Of a stretch of 64,000 nt of DNA, positions 9,150 to 18,449 are shown in pieces. Position 1 is the stretch's first letter. Each line of letters begins with the position of its first letter. The notes beneath the pieces were generated by a model. That model searched no databases. It saw only the letters and a program-made list of their open reading frames with translations, and was not told the DNA's origin. Source of the DNA: Nitrospirota bacterium (GTDB lineage Bacteria; Nitrospirota; Thermodesulfovibrionia; Thermodesulfovibrionales; Magnetobacteriaceae); assembly GCA_015233015.1 (NCBI GenBank), contig JADFYO010000004.1, positions 33,826 through 97,825 of the forward strand, read 5' to 3'. A program made the translations under genes and the position numbers.

Positions 9150-12100
9150 TCAGCCTCCCGTCGCGTATTTGAACCGGAATATATTCGTCCAGTAATTTTC
9201 CCTGCTGACATATCCCCAGCCCTCTAATACCGGTCTGATTTCAGAATCATACATGGACGATATTACAATAAACGGGCGGCTTCCTGCTTCGATTGTTTCT
9301 CTGATTTCGTCGGGCGGTATGATTTCAAGTCCTTTGGTTTTTGTATGCCATTTTAATGGATTGCCGTCTATAAAGCCTGACACGGCGGCGGGAAGCGCTG
9401 CCAGCATGTCATATGTCTCATGCCCTCCGCATCCTGCTCCCCAGATGAACACAGGGACCTCGGGGAAGGCAGCCAGTTTCTGCCTGAGTGCATCGAAGTA
9501 CCTCTTTTGGTATTTGGCATGAATCTCTTTGAGCGCACCGGAAATGGGCGCAGAGGCGATATTCATCATCAGGCCGGTAGAAGCCGGGAGGTACAGTACC
9601 TTATAGCGCTCTGCTATCTTAAGCCAAAGGCCGCGCTCACACCATTGTTCAGTGTCTATATATCCAACCACATCGTGTACTGCCCTGCGCCACATGGGGT
9701 GCGGGCCAAGATTTGAGTCAACGGCCAGTCTTTCGTATGTGCTGTCAGGGTTTTGAATAATGCCGCAGAAGTGATGAAACTCAAAACTCTCATGAGACCC
9801 TATTGTCAGGTATGTATTGCCATAGACAAGCGCTGCATCGGGATTTTCCCTGAGAGCGGAAGACATTGCCTCGAGGGCATCGCCGCCGAGGCGGCTGTTT
9901 TTGGGCAGATGAGTTATAAACTCCCCGTTAGACGCCCTTAAAGCGATATTCCACATCGCCGCGGTCGAGCTTTCCACGGGGGCATCTATTAAGACGGTAT
10001 TTTTGACGATTTTTCGTAACTCTGTTAAAAACCCGGCCTTATTACCGTCTGGCGAGGCGTCAACGATAACAAGCTCTATGGAGTTTCCAATGGTTTGATG
10101 TGCCAAATCACCGAGGGTCTCTTCGATGAACTGAGGTGAGTGATATGCAAACGCGGCCACCGTAACAAGTGGTGCACAATTACTGAAAGAATGGGAAGTC
10201 GCCGCCGGAGTGGCGGCTGGAGCGGGTTGTCCACCTATTTTTTTCCATAATACATTATATGAGAGCGTCTGGCTGCCGTCTCCCCTGTCGAACAATAATG
10301 CCCCCGGGTCAATTACAAGCTGAGAAATGTCCACATAGGGATGCACCGTATGAGGTTTGGAAAAGACATAGGACAAGACGGCGCTTACACTGGCAGCGCC
10401 GCCGGTTACTGCCACGTCGAAGAAAAACAGCGCGTTTGCTCCGGTCTTTATCATCTGTTCTATCTCATCACATTGCCCTTCGCAGGGAGCTTCCGCAACT
10501 GCCAGGTCAAAGTAGTTTAACGGCAGTGGCGAGTTGGATGGTGCGATTTTACCATCGATACAAATAATGCCGTGTGTGGGCTTGTCTTTGCAATTATGTC
10601 CAACCGCCCAGATTTCATATTCACCCGTTAAATGTGTGCCGGCTAAATCAATTAATGAGCTGGCAGAGGCCCCTCCGCCGCTTACGATGAGGAGCTTACC
10701 GCCCTTAGGCAGGTTGGAAGTTATGAAGGCGGCCATAAGGTTATACCGGTAGCCGCCAATTGAGGCGTCATACGTATAGGTACCGGCGTTTGTGAAATAT
10801 ACGCGGTGGAATTGCTTTGAATATGTAAAACATGAGAAGTTCTCAGTGCGAATCAAATCATGTGACTTAAAGGCAGCGTTAATGATGGGGACAGGGTCAT
10901 GGGGCGGGTAAAGCAGCGATGGTGAATTATTATAAATGGCCGTCTCGCGTGCAATAATAACATCGGCCTCAGAGTTATAGTCCCCGTAGTCATAGTACCC
11001 GCCAGAGGTGTGGTTAGATGATGGTTTTTTAGCGGTCTTCTGCGCGGGGTGATTCCTAATGCCGCCTATGAGCGCGTCAATGCTATAAAGGTCATCAATC
11101 CTGAAAAAACGCGACCATAGCTCCATATCGCCGGCATATTTCAGAGCCGCGTCGATGTATCCCCCCGCAGCTTCCCACAGCTGCCTTCGCCAGAAGGTGG
11201 ACTCCTGCTGTATGTGCGGCGGGCCTATGTGCCCTTTAAGATACTGTGACCGTGACCACAGAGGGATTGGTGAGAGGACTGTTGAGAGGGTACCGTCAGC
11301 GTCCCAGACGGTTGGGCGTCCCATAATCCACTGGATTTTACTAAATGCGCTAAACACTAGTGACACAATCCATAGTGCGCCCGCATGGAGCTTGTCATCG
11401 GAGTTTAACCAGCCCATTATCTCCCCGGTGGAGCGTTTAAAGCCCTCGTCAATTGCAGCATACTGCCCACTATCGGGGGCGCTTTTCCAGTAGCCGATGT
11501 GTCTTTCATATTTTTTTATTATCTCAACTGAGTTGTCGGTGCTGCCGCCGTCCATTATAATATACTCAAGATTGGGATAGCCCTGCGTCAGGATTGATAA
11601 GATACACTCCTCGAGGTATGCACTCTGATTGTATGATGGCGTGACGATGGTTATTTTTGGAAGGCGCTTACGAAGTATTTCAAGCCTCAGGGTGTCGGCC
11701 GATTGTGCAGCGTTTAAATCGAATGGGAGCCTTTCAAGGTATTGCTTATAAAGAGAGAGAGTTTCCTCCTGCGACGAGGCGGTCTTCAGATTTTCAACAA
11801 TGGCGCTTACGGCCGCGTTTTCGTTTATCGCGGTTTCGGGGAACTCTGACGCGGGGGATATTAATTCTCTTTGACGTACAGGGATTTCGTTATAGGTCTT
11901 TATATTTACATGGGCAGTGTCGAGGAACTCCGCAGGGCTATGCCAGAGCGGCTGAGGCTGATGCCAAAGGGCATCTCCCTGTGCGGCTATCTGCGGACTA
12001 TCCGGGGACATTCTGAGGGAGGCATCTAAGGCGCTTGCCACTACCTGAGGGGCAATTCCCGTTATACAGTGTTTCTCTTCAAACCGGCATCTCCACCAGC

Positions 12101-13079
12101 ATCCATAGCACTCAAGCGGCAGGCACACCGCCGTCGTAAGTTTGGAATAAGGGAAAAACCGCCCGAAATGTCCCCCTCCAAGCACTACCACGTTTTGTGT
12201 CCCTACGGCAGTGGCTATGTGGGCGGCCGCAGAGTCCGAGGACAGGAGATGGCGGCAGCGGCGCAGTATCGCCGCCGTCTGCCGAAGCGACGACTTGCCG
12301 GTGAGGTTGTGGCATGTCCCTTTAAAATTTTCGAATATTTCGCCTGAGACATTGACCGTATCCACGCCGCCTAAGATGATTAATTTGAACTCTGTAAATT
12401 CCTTTAAGACCTCGCTGAAAAATGGATATATCTTATAGTCGTTTTGAGAGCCGGGGGCCACGGCCAGCGTGTGAGCGGTGTGGAGATTGTTGCGGTCAAA
12501 AAACTCATCGGCAAATCTTTCGTCCTCCGGGGTTGTCCACACGGCGGGATGAAGGGGTGCCTCTGGCTCGATGCCAAAATATCTGAGGAAATCCGCGTGT
12601 CTTTCGATTTCGGGTATTTCGGGTGTGAAAGAAGGGGGTAATGGCAGCAGAGCGGTATAATAACAGTTATTTGCGCTTCTCAGGTCCTCGCCGATGTTGC
12701 ACAAATCCCCCAGGAACCCAACTCTGAGCCGCGCGCGGCTTCTGGTTGCGAATATATCCCCGATAAGCTCGCGCGAGAACACTGAATTCATCGCGATATC
12801 CACATCGAGGGCAGCAGTTCGCCTTATCATGACCTCGCGGTAATGGTCGTCTGTGTAGGCAAGCGTCTTGTTAAACGACACTACGTGGTCTATATATGGG
12901 CAGCAGTCATAGAGTTCGGCAATGTGGTCCTGGCAGAGGACGGTAATCCTTGCCGATTTAAACTTATTGCGAACAGCGCCCAACATCGACGCGGCAATGA
13001 CATTGTCGCCAATGGAATCGGTACGTATCCACAGGATGTGCCGGGGCGTGTCAAATTTGAGAGCCATATGGGGGTTCAT
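9150..13079 (-). CDS. Multi-domain glycosyltransferase: N-terminal GT9 (heptosyltransferase-like), central GT2, C-terminal degenerate GT2 and Rossmann-like tail
   Basis: IRTDSIGDNVIAASML...LLSSDSAAAHIATAVGT (GT9); ITIVTPSYNQSAYLEECILSILTQGYPNLEYIIMDGGSTDNS...WLNSDD (GT2); VTVAAFAYHSPQFIEETLGDLAHQ...LVIVDASPDG (GT2-like); FIWGAGCGGHETYDML (Rossmann-like). Confidence 0.85.
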   Translation of the reverse strand: MNPHMALKFDTPRHILWIRTDSIGDNVIAASMLGAVRNKFKSARITVLCQDHIAELYDCCPYIDHVVSFNKTLAYTDDHYREVMIRRTAALDVDIAMNSVFSRELIGDIFATRSRARLRVGFLGDLCNIGEDLRSANNCYYTALLPLPPSFTPEIPEIERHADFLRYFGIEPEAPLHPAVWTTPEDERFADEFFDRNNLHTAHTLAVAPGSQNDYKIYPFFSEVLKEFTEFKLIILGGVDTVNVSGEIFENFKGTCHNLTGKSSLRQTAAILRRCRHLLSSDSAAAHIATAVGTQNVVVLGGGHFGRFFPYSKLTTAVCLPLECYGCWWRCRFEEKHCITGIAPQVVASALDASLRMSPDSPQIAAQGDALWHQPQPLWHSPAEFLDTAHVNIKTYNEIPVRQRELISPASEFPETAINENAAVSAIVENLKTASSQEETLSLYKQYLERLPFDLNAAQSADTLRLEILRKRLPKITIVTPSYNQSAYLEECILSILTQGYPNLEYIIMDGGSTDNSVEIIKKYERHIGYWKSAPDSGQYAAIDEGFKRSTGEIMGWLNSDDKLHAGALWIVSLVFSAFSKIQWIMGRPTVWDADGTLSTVLSPIPLWSRSQYLKGHIGPPHIQQESTFWRRQLWEAAGGYIDAALKYAGDMELWSRFFRIDDLYSIDALIGGIRNHPAQKTAKKPSSNHTSGGYYDYGDYNSEADVIIARETAIYNNSPSLLYPPHDPVPIINAAFKSHDLIRTENFSCFTYSKQFHRVYFTNAGTYTYDASIGGYRYNLMAAFITSNLPKGGKLLIVSGGGASASSLIDLAGTHLTGEYEIWAVGHNCKDKPTHGIICIDGKIAPSNSPLPLNYFDLAVAEAPCEGQCDEIEQMIKTGANALFFFDVAVTGGAASVSAVLSYVFSKPHTVHPYVDISQLVIDPGALLFDRGDGSQTLSYNVLWKKIGGQPAPAATPAATSHSFSNCAPLVTVAAFAYHSPQFIEETLGDLAHQTIGNSIELVIVDASPDGNKAGFLTELRKIVKNTVLIDAPVESSTAAMWNIALRASNGEFITHLPKNSRLGGDALEAMSSALRENPDAALVYGNTYLTIGSHESFEFHHFCGIIQNPDSTYERLAVDSNLGPHPMWRRAVHDVVGYIDTEQWCERGLWLKIAERYKVLYLPASTGLMMNIASAPISGALKEIHAKYQKRYFDALRQKLAAFPEVPVFIWGAGCGGHETYDMLAALPAAVSGFIDGNPLKWHTKTKGLEIIPPDEIRETIEAGSRPFIVISSMYDSEIRPVLEGWGYVSRENYWTNIFRFKYATGG

Positions 13080-13088
13080 GCGGCACCG

Positions 13089-14438
13089 TTACGGGATATT
13101 GCCGCCAGCCGGGATGTTGCTGACTAATGAGTGTTGTACCTCAAAAGGGAGCCGTGCAATGCCGTGAAAGGGTTTCATAGTCTCGGGATGGCTGAACGTA
13201 ACGGCTATAGGGCCGAGCATTTCTACCCTGTCGTGGCTGATAATTGTATCTGCGCCTTTATGGGCAGGCCCCTTAGCAACCAGTCCGAATGAAAACTCCT
13301 CCGGCTTGACGCTGAACTTTATATCTATCCTGACGACTATACACTGACCGGCCGTGAGGTCTGGCAGTATATGCCCCGCCTCCCTGTTGCCTCCGCCAAA
13401 GACGAACGTCCCCATGCGGTCATATATAGATACCATTATATTGACATCGTAAACAGGTTCGTTTGCCCGCACGAGGATATAAAAAGTCAGGGTCTCCATC
13501 ATTGTTACGTGAAAGGTGTCAAGGCCGTCTCTGTTGAGCACCCTTGCGCCTATTATCGTCATTGCCCCGGAGCCGAACCTCCTTATATCTTTGACTATGA
13601 CGTTATGCGACATTATTTCGTCGGTGGACATTAATGCCCTGTTTTCGGGTGAGACATGGGGGGCGTCAGGGGAAGACGAAGGCGCGATAAAAACAGGGGC
13701 GGTCTTCGTCCTCTTTACACTATGGGAGTAGATATTTATGGCCTCGACCTGAGAACCAATATAGGCCATTTCCCCGCGTTCAAGCAGTATTGCCCTCGTG
13801 CAGAGGGTCCTCAATGCCTCGAGATCATGTGAGACTACGATACAAGTGGTGCCGCCCTTTATTATTTCTTTAATAGTATTAAAGCTCTTTTGCTGAAAAA
13901 ATATGTCGCCTACGGACAGTGCCTCGTCAATTATAAGGATCTCCGGTTTGACGTTAACCGCACAGGCAAAGGCAAGTCTGACATACATGCCGGTCGAATA
14001 TATCTTTGTCGGCTGGTCGATAAAATCCCCTATGTCGGCATAGCCGATGATGGTCTGCATCTTCTCTTCCATCTCCTCCATCGTGTAACCCATGATGGCC
14101 CCGTTCATGAATACATTGGCGCGGCCAGTGAATTCGGGGTTAAACCCTGCGCCAAGTTCCAGAAGGGCGGAGATGCGCCCATGTGTCTCGATTGTGCCCT
14201 CTGTCAGACGGAGTATGCCGCAGATAAGCTGCAAGAGAGTGCTCTTGCCTGAGCCGTTTCGCCCCAGGAGGCCGATTGCCTCTCCCCTTTCAAGGTCGAA
14301 TGTAATATTTCGGAGTGCCCAAAAGACATTGTGGTATTGTTTCCCATGGGGATGCAGCAATTCTTTCAGCCGGTGGTGGGGGCGGGCGTATATCTTGTAT
14401 TTTTTCCCTACGCCTTTAAGTGAAACAATCTTTTCCAT
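13089..14438 (-). CDS. wzt: Polysaccharide ABC exporter ATP-binding protein with C-terminal Wzt-type carbohydrate-binding domain
   Basis: GLLGRNGSGKSTLLQLICGIL (Walker A), ILIIDEALSVGD (Walker B); C-terminal ~150 aa beta-rich extension beyond the ATPase. Confidence 0.85.
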   Translation of the reverse strand: MEKIVSLKGVGKKYKIYARPHHRLKELLHPHGKQYHNVFWALRNITFDLERGEAIGLLGRNGSGKSTLLQLICGILRLTEGTIETHGRISALLELGAGFNPEFTGRANVFMNGAIMGYTMEEMEEKMQTIIGYADIGDFIDQPTKIYSTGMYVRLAFACAVNVKPEILIIDEALSVGDIFFQQKSFNTIKEIIKGGTTCIVVSHDLEALRTLCTRAILLERGEMAYIGSQVEAINIYSHSVKRTKTAPVFIAPSSSPDAPHVSPENRALMSTDEIMSHNVIVKDIRRFGSGAMTIIGARVLNRDGLDTFHVTMMETLTFYILVRANEPVYDVNIMVSIYDRMGTFVFGGGNREAGHILPDLTAGQCIVVRIDIKFSVKPEEFSFGLVAKGPAHKGADTIISHDRVEMLGPIAVTFSHPETMKPFHGIARLPFEVQHSLVSNIPAGGNIP

Positions 14439-14453
14439 AAATCGGAAGCCGGC

Positions 14454-15344
14454 CTAAAGCATCTCTGCAAAATCTGGTTTCAGGCGTTTAAATATAAATC
14501 CCCCTGCAATGGAGGATATAATTCCCAGAACTAACAATAACAACATGCCTTTCCAGTGCTGGTGCTCTATCCCAAGCAGTGATAAACGATAACCCTCTAC
14601 CACATAATACATGGGATTTAGTCTGAGGAGTACCCTCAGATTTTCAGGCACCATCGATGATTGATATACTATGGGGGTGTAAAAAAACCACATATTGATT
14701 ACCACGACGAGTATCTGTCCCATATCTCTGAAAAATATATTGATGCTCGAGACCAGCCAGCTGATACCTATGCCGAACAGGCTCAGCAGAAAGATATACA
14801 CGGGCAGGTATAATATGAGTATAGTGATTTTTTTATATATTACTATTGCAACAATTCCAACAATGCCGAACATTATCATGTGGTTAAGCAGGTTGGACAG
14901 CATTATGCTCAGCGGCAGGAGTTCCGAAGGGAAGAGGCTCTTTGTTATGAGCATTTTGTTATCTATCAGGACGTTGACGTTGCGCAAAATAGTATCCGAG
15001 AAATATATCCACGGCGCAAGGCCGCAAAGAAGCCATAACAGGAAATTGTTGGTACCGGCATCCGGCGTGAGCCTTATCTTCATCACGAATGAAAACACAT
15101 AAGAATATGTAATTACCGTGACAATCGGGTGAATAACCGCCCAGAAGACGCCTATAAAAGACCCGGTGTAACGGCTCTTTAAATCCCTGAGCACGAGGCA
15201 CTTAAGCATATATCTGTTTTTTACGACCTCGAGCGCAAAACGAAAGGCCACCACCTTCAGTGATATTAGTTTCTGAAAAACTAAACGAAAAAGGCTTTCC
15301 CCACCATTTATTTCAGACATCGGCCGTCCCGTTTGTATCGTCAA
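14454..15344 (-). CDS. wzm: Polysaccharide ABC exporter permease
   Basis: LKCLVLRDLKSRYTGSFIGVFWAVIHPIVTVITYSYVF and LNPMYYVVEGYRLSLLG, typical of the ABC-2 Wzm family; adjacent to wzt. Confidence 0.85.
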   Translation of the reverse strand: MTIQTGRPMSEINGGESLFRLVFQKLISLKVVAFRFALEVVKNRYMLKCLVLRDLKSRYTGSFIGVFWAVIHPIVTVITYSYVFSFVMKIRLTPDAGTNNFLLWLLCGLAPWIYFSDTILRNVNVLIDNKMLITKSLFPSELLPLSIMLSNLLNHMIMFGIVGIVAIVIYKKITILILYLPVYIFLLSLFGIGISWLVSSINIFFRDMGQILVVVINMWFFYTPIVYQSSMVPENLRVLLRLNPMYYVVEGYRLSLLGIEHQHWKGMLLLLVLGIISSIAGGFIFKRLKPDFAEML

Positions 15345-17295
15345 TCCTGTGGCGCTTAGTAAGAATATCCATTACGCTTAATGGAATAAAAAGACATAAT
15401 AACAGTGTGGCAGGTGCAAAGATACGTGTATAAAACGATGGGAAAGACATCACATGCAGTATCGAAATAAAGGTGAGACGGCTCACAATGCCAACTACGG
15501 CAATTGTATTAAACCAGAACAAAGCCGTATATTCCCTGAACTTAAATAGTCTGATTAAGTAGCACAATAAGGCTGCGAGGCACAGATAAGGGAAAATGGT
15601 CTTGTATGATTTGCTTATAATGTCGAGGAGTATATGCTTTAGTCTCGGAATGTAATTAGTCACGGTCTCAGATTTTTCATAGGCAAAGCCGGAGGCCGAA
15701 TTATCGATATACATCTTAACGCTGTCATCGTAGATATGTATGTGTTGTTGGATATTAACCGATGGTACATCTAATGGTATCTCGGCGACTAAGGCCGCTG
15801 AGCTGTCATAGAAGCCTATCGAGCAGAATTGGCCGTACTGGGTTTCGACCCTGAAGCGCGACCATTTCGCCGACGGGTCATTAAAGACGGTTACCACATC
15901 GGCTCCTTCTGCTCTGCCGAAAGAGGTGATTTGATATGGGCATGGCTTTTCATTGGCCGATTTTAGTTTTATCTCGAGCGGAGGGGAGTTCTTCTTAAAC
16001 GCCCAGCCTGAAACTGAGTAATTGACCTGAAGCTGCTTTTCCGACGGACTGAGCCTGTTGCCGGTGATAGTTTGAAAGAGACTGAGCCACTGTTCGTCTC
16101 CGGTGGACAGTTCAGTGTCAGACACCACAGGCAATGAGGCGATAGTAACTGTGGCGGCGGCTAATTGGTAGAACGTCCCGGGGAATTTGTATATGTATTC
16201 TGCCCTGAAGGGGGGAGCAAGGGACTCGCTCTGCGGGCCGCAGTTCAGGACTTTTTTGTCGCACAGGTCATTCAGCTCTCCTGCCAGATGCTCATAGAAC
16301 TGCGAGGCACTCAGGGCCGACTGGTGGTATCCCTCATGTGCGGCCGCCTCTCTTAACATCCAAAGGAAGTACTGGCCGGGTATCTCATCCTGGTCTTCTT
16401 TCAGAGGCCATAATGGTTTGAGTTTTTTCAGCCTGTTGCCAACCGGCGCAAAGGCGCTGCTCTTCTTTGAGATTTCCTCCAGGGTGGAAAATTGAAACGG
16501 CGCCCGTGGTTTCCATTCCCCGGGTTTTACCCTTGTTAACGCGCCATAAGCCCTGAGAAATGATTTTTGTTTCAACTCATTTACCACATAAATGCCATAG
16601 TGAGCCTCATTCATATGAGAGATTATCATAGAAAAGGCCATTAGTATTACAATGGGCAAGGCTAATATGGGAAGTGTCTTTAAAATCGCGGGGCCGCCGC
16701 TGTTTCTCACCTGAGATAACATAACGAAATAGGCGGCTGCCAGCGACGGCACTACCCAAAGCCCTTCCTCACGCGTTAACCAGAGCATGGCCAGAGAAAT
16801 CCCCGTAAAAACAGCCCATTTATAATTTTTGAAAAGGATCAATCCGAACATAGACGAAAACAAAAGCACTGTCTCCGAGACATAAACATTGTCCCTGATA
16901 ACATGGGTAAGTTTTATCTCGGTAAGCAGGGGAAGAAACAGGTAAAAGGCAAAAACAGCGGCTAAAACAATAGTGCTTTTTGTAAATTGAGAGACGATAT
17001 GTAAAAAAACTAACCCCGCAAAAATGAAAAAAAGCTGTTGCGTAAGCAGCAGAGGCAGGCCAAGTAAGAAGTTAAAGGCAAGAAACAAGGGATAAAACGC
17101 CCCTTTGATAAGGGTATTCTCATCGTAAGGGCCAAGCCAGTTGCCGGACAGAATATTCATGGCAAGCCTGACAAAAAGGGTATCGTCGTGGCGAAGAACG
17201 CCATTGGCGGGGACAGCCATGTTAGAAACTAAAAATAGCTTAATCCCGGCAATTATTAATAAGATGAAAAAGAGACGCTTCTTAGTGTTTTCCAC
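15313..17295 (-). CDS. Polytopic membrane protein, GT-C glycosyltransferase-like
   Basis: Multiple TM helices, early periplasmic acidic motif (RHDDTLFVRLAMNILSGNWLG), operonic with wzm/wzt. Confidence 0.55.
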   Translation of the reverse strand: MENTKKRLFFILLIIAGIKLFLVSNMAVPANGVLRHDDTLFVRLAMNILSGNWLGPYDENTLIKGAFYPLFLAFNFLLGLPLLLTQQLFFIFAGLVFLHIVSQFTKSTIVLAAVFAFYLFLPLLTEIKLTHVIRDNVYVSETVLLFSSMFGLILFKNYKWAVFTGISLAMLWLTREEGLWVVPSLAAAYFVMLSQVRNSGGPAILKTLPILALPIVILMAFSMIISHMNEAHYGIYVVNELKQKSFLRAYGALTRVKPGEWKPRAPFQFSTLEEISKKSSAFAPVGNRLKKLKPLWPLKEDQDEIPGQYFLWMLREAAAHEGYHQSALSASQFYEHLAGELNDLCDKKVLNCGPQSESLAPPFRAEYIYKFPGTFYQLAAATVTIASLPVVSDTELSTGDEQWLSLFQTITGNRLSPSEKQLQVNYSVSGWAFKKNSPPLEIKLKSANEKPCPYQITSFGRAEGADVVTVFNDPSAKWSRFRVETQYGQFCSIGFYDSSAALVAEIPLDVPSVNIQQHIHIYDDSVKMYIDNSASGFAYEKSETVTNYIPRLKHILLDIISKSYKTIFPYLCLAALLCYLIRLFKFREYTALFWFNTIAVVGIVSRLTFISILHVMSFPSFYTRIFAPATLLLCLFIPLSVMDILTKRHRIDDTNGTADV

Positions 17296-17348
17296 TGCGT
17301 CCAGCTATTGAACCGCCGTAGGCCGGCACTTCAAATGATTTTCCCATG

Positions 17349-17375
17349 CGCACCCGCCGCACCCACCGCACCCAC
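17349..17375. repeat. Three 9-bp tandem units (CGCACCCGC / CGCACCCAC / CGCACCCAC)
   Basis: Direct reading. Confidence 0.7.
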
Positions 17376-17558
17376 ATGGATAGAACCTTATCTAAACAGG
17401 GCATAAATAGTGAACTCCATTGTACGTAGAATCCTGCGCGGGCCGCTTTCTCATCATGACCTCCACGCATTGGTAGTATAGTCAAATGTTTTTAAAAAGT
17501 CAATGCGGCCTTTGCCCTGAATTACCATAGACCATCATTTATTTGGCAGTATGAAATA

Positions 17559-17567
17559 TGCTAAAAT
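17559..17567 (+). promoter_or_regulatory. Putative extended -10 element TGCTAAAAT upstream of pilin
   Basis: Same AATATGCTAAAATGA block lies upstream of the second pilin at 52081. Confidence 0.5.
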
Positions 17568-17609
17568 GAAACCATGTGCACGTGTAAATTATCAGACGGG
17601 GGACATCCT

Positions 17610-18173
17610 GTGTCAATATCAGGCACAGCGATGAGAGTAAGAGATGAAAGGGGTTTTTCGTTAATTGAACTAATGGTCGTTATTTCGATAGTCAGCCTGT
17701 TGACCGCGATTGCGGTACCGGCGTTTCTGGGGCAGAGGGAAAAAGCAAGGGTGCGGGCAACTGCGTCAAGCGCCAGGAGCGCGGTTACCGATTTACAATC
17801 ACATCTCGAGGCCTACATGGCCGGAGATCCCATTATCATAAATTCTAATCCATCGGGCGGACAGGAATGCTATGAGTCTACTAACTCAGGCACATCGGGG
17901 AATACTTGTTTAAGCCTCTACAATCAACCAGCCAGCGTTTATCACTACGCCGCATTCCCGGGCGGTATGGCAGATGCCCTCTCCATCTTTGCGGCTGGTC
18001 GTAATTGGAGTGGAGACACGAGCGCGTATAACGGTCTTCCCTTGTTCGTAACGGCATCTCCGGCAGATGGCCAGATTCTTTTAAGTCCGTCAGGGAGCAA
18101 ATCTGTTTATATTCTTGCTTATGCCTCAAACTCCACAGCGCCGGTATTCAGCCAATTAGTAATCAGCCGGTAA
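17610..18173 (+). CDS. Type IV pilin / prepilin (class III signal)
   Basis: RGFSLIELMVVISIVSLLTAIAVPAFLGQREKARVRA. GTG start proposed because the GTG and its RBS-like GA-rich block are conserved in the paralogue; the ORF track starts at 17574. Confidence 0.85.
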   Translation: MSISGTAMRVRDERGFSLIELMVVISIVSLLTAIAVPAFLGQREKARVRATASSARSAVTDLQSHLEAYMAGDPIIINSNPSGGQECYESTNSGTSGNTCLSLYNQPASVYHYAAFPGGMADALSIFAAGRNWSGDTSAYNGLPLFVTASPADGQILLSPSGSKSVYILAYASNSTAPVFSQLVISR

Positions 18174-18271
18174 TTAATAAAATGGGGTAGATGACAATGG
18201 GCGGTATTTAACCGTGAGAGAAAATATAAGTGGGTACATCCAATCTACTTTGGCATGATACCAAAATGCGT

Positions 18272-18351
18272 TCATAGAAGTAAGAAGATTTGAATCATCC
18301 CGAGCTTGTCGAAGAATGATTCTATTAACAGGATAATTATTACTTCTATGA
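18272..18351. repeat. Palindromic/MITE-like element with nested inverted repeats
   Basis: Outer 12-bp inverted repeat TCATAGAAGTAA...TTACTTCTATGA; inner GAATCAT...ATGATTC enclosing CCCGAGCTTGTCGAAGA. Confidence 0.6.
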
Positions 18352-18449
18352 CTATAACTTAGTATGACATGCGGCGGTTGCCTTTGGATTGCCCTGCGGT
18401 TGACAACATTCTTATCTTTATGGTAGCATACTTCATATTGGAGGATTTC

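Noticed and set aside
17282-17485. 67-aa minus ORF upstream of the GT-C-like gene
   Set aside because: Spans the CGCACCC repeat (translated WVRWVRRVR); low-complexity and lacking domain features, likely spurious.
17545-17570. Sigma54 promoter upstream of the pilin (TGGCA...TGC)
   Set aside because: Spacing between GG and GC is 13 nt rather than 10, and the GG is not conserved before the second pilin.
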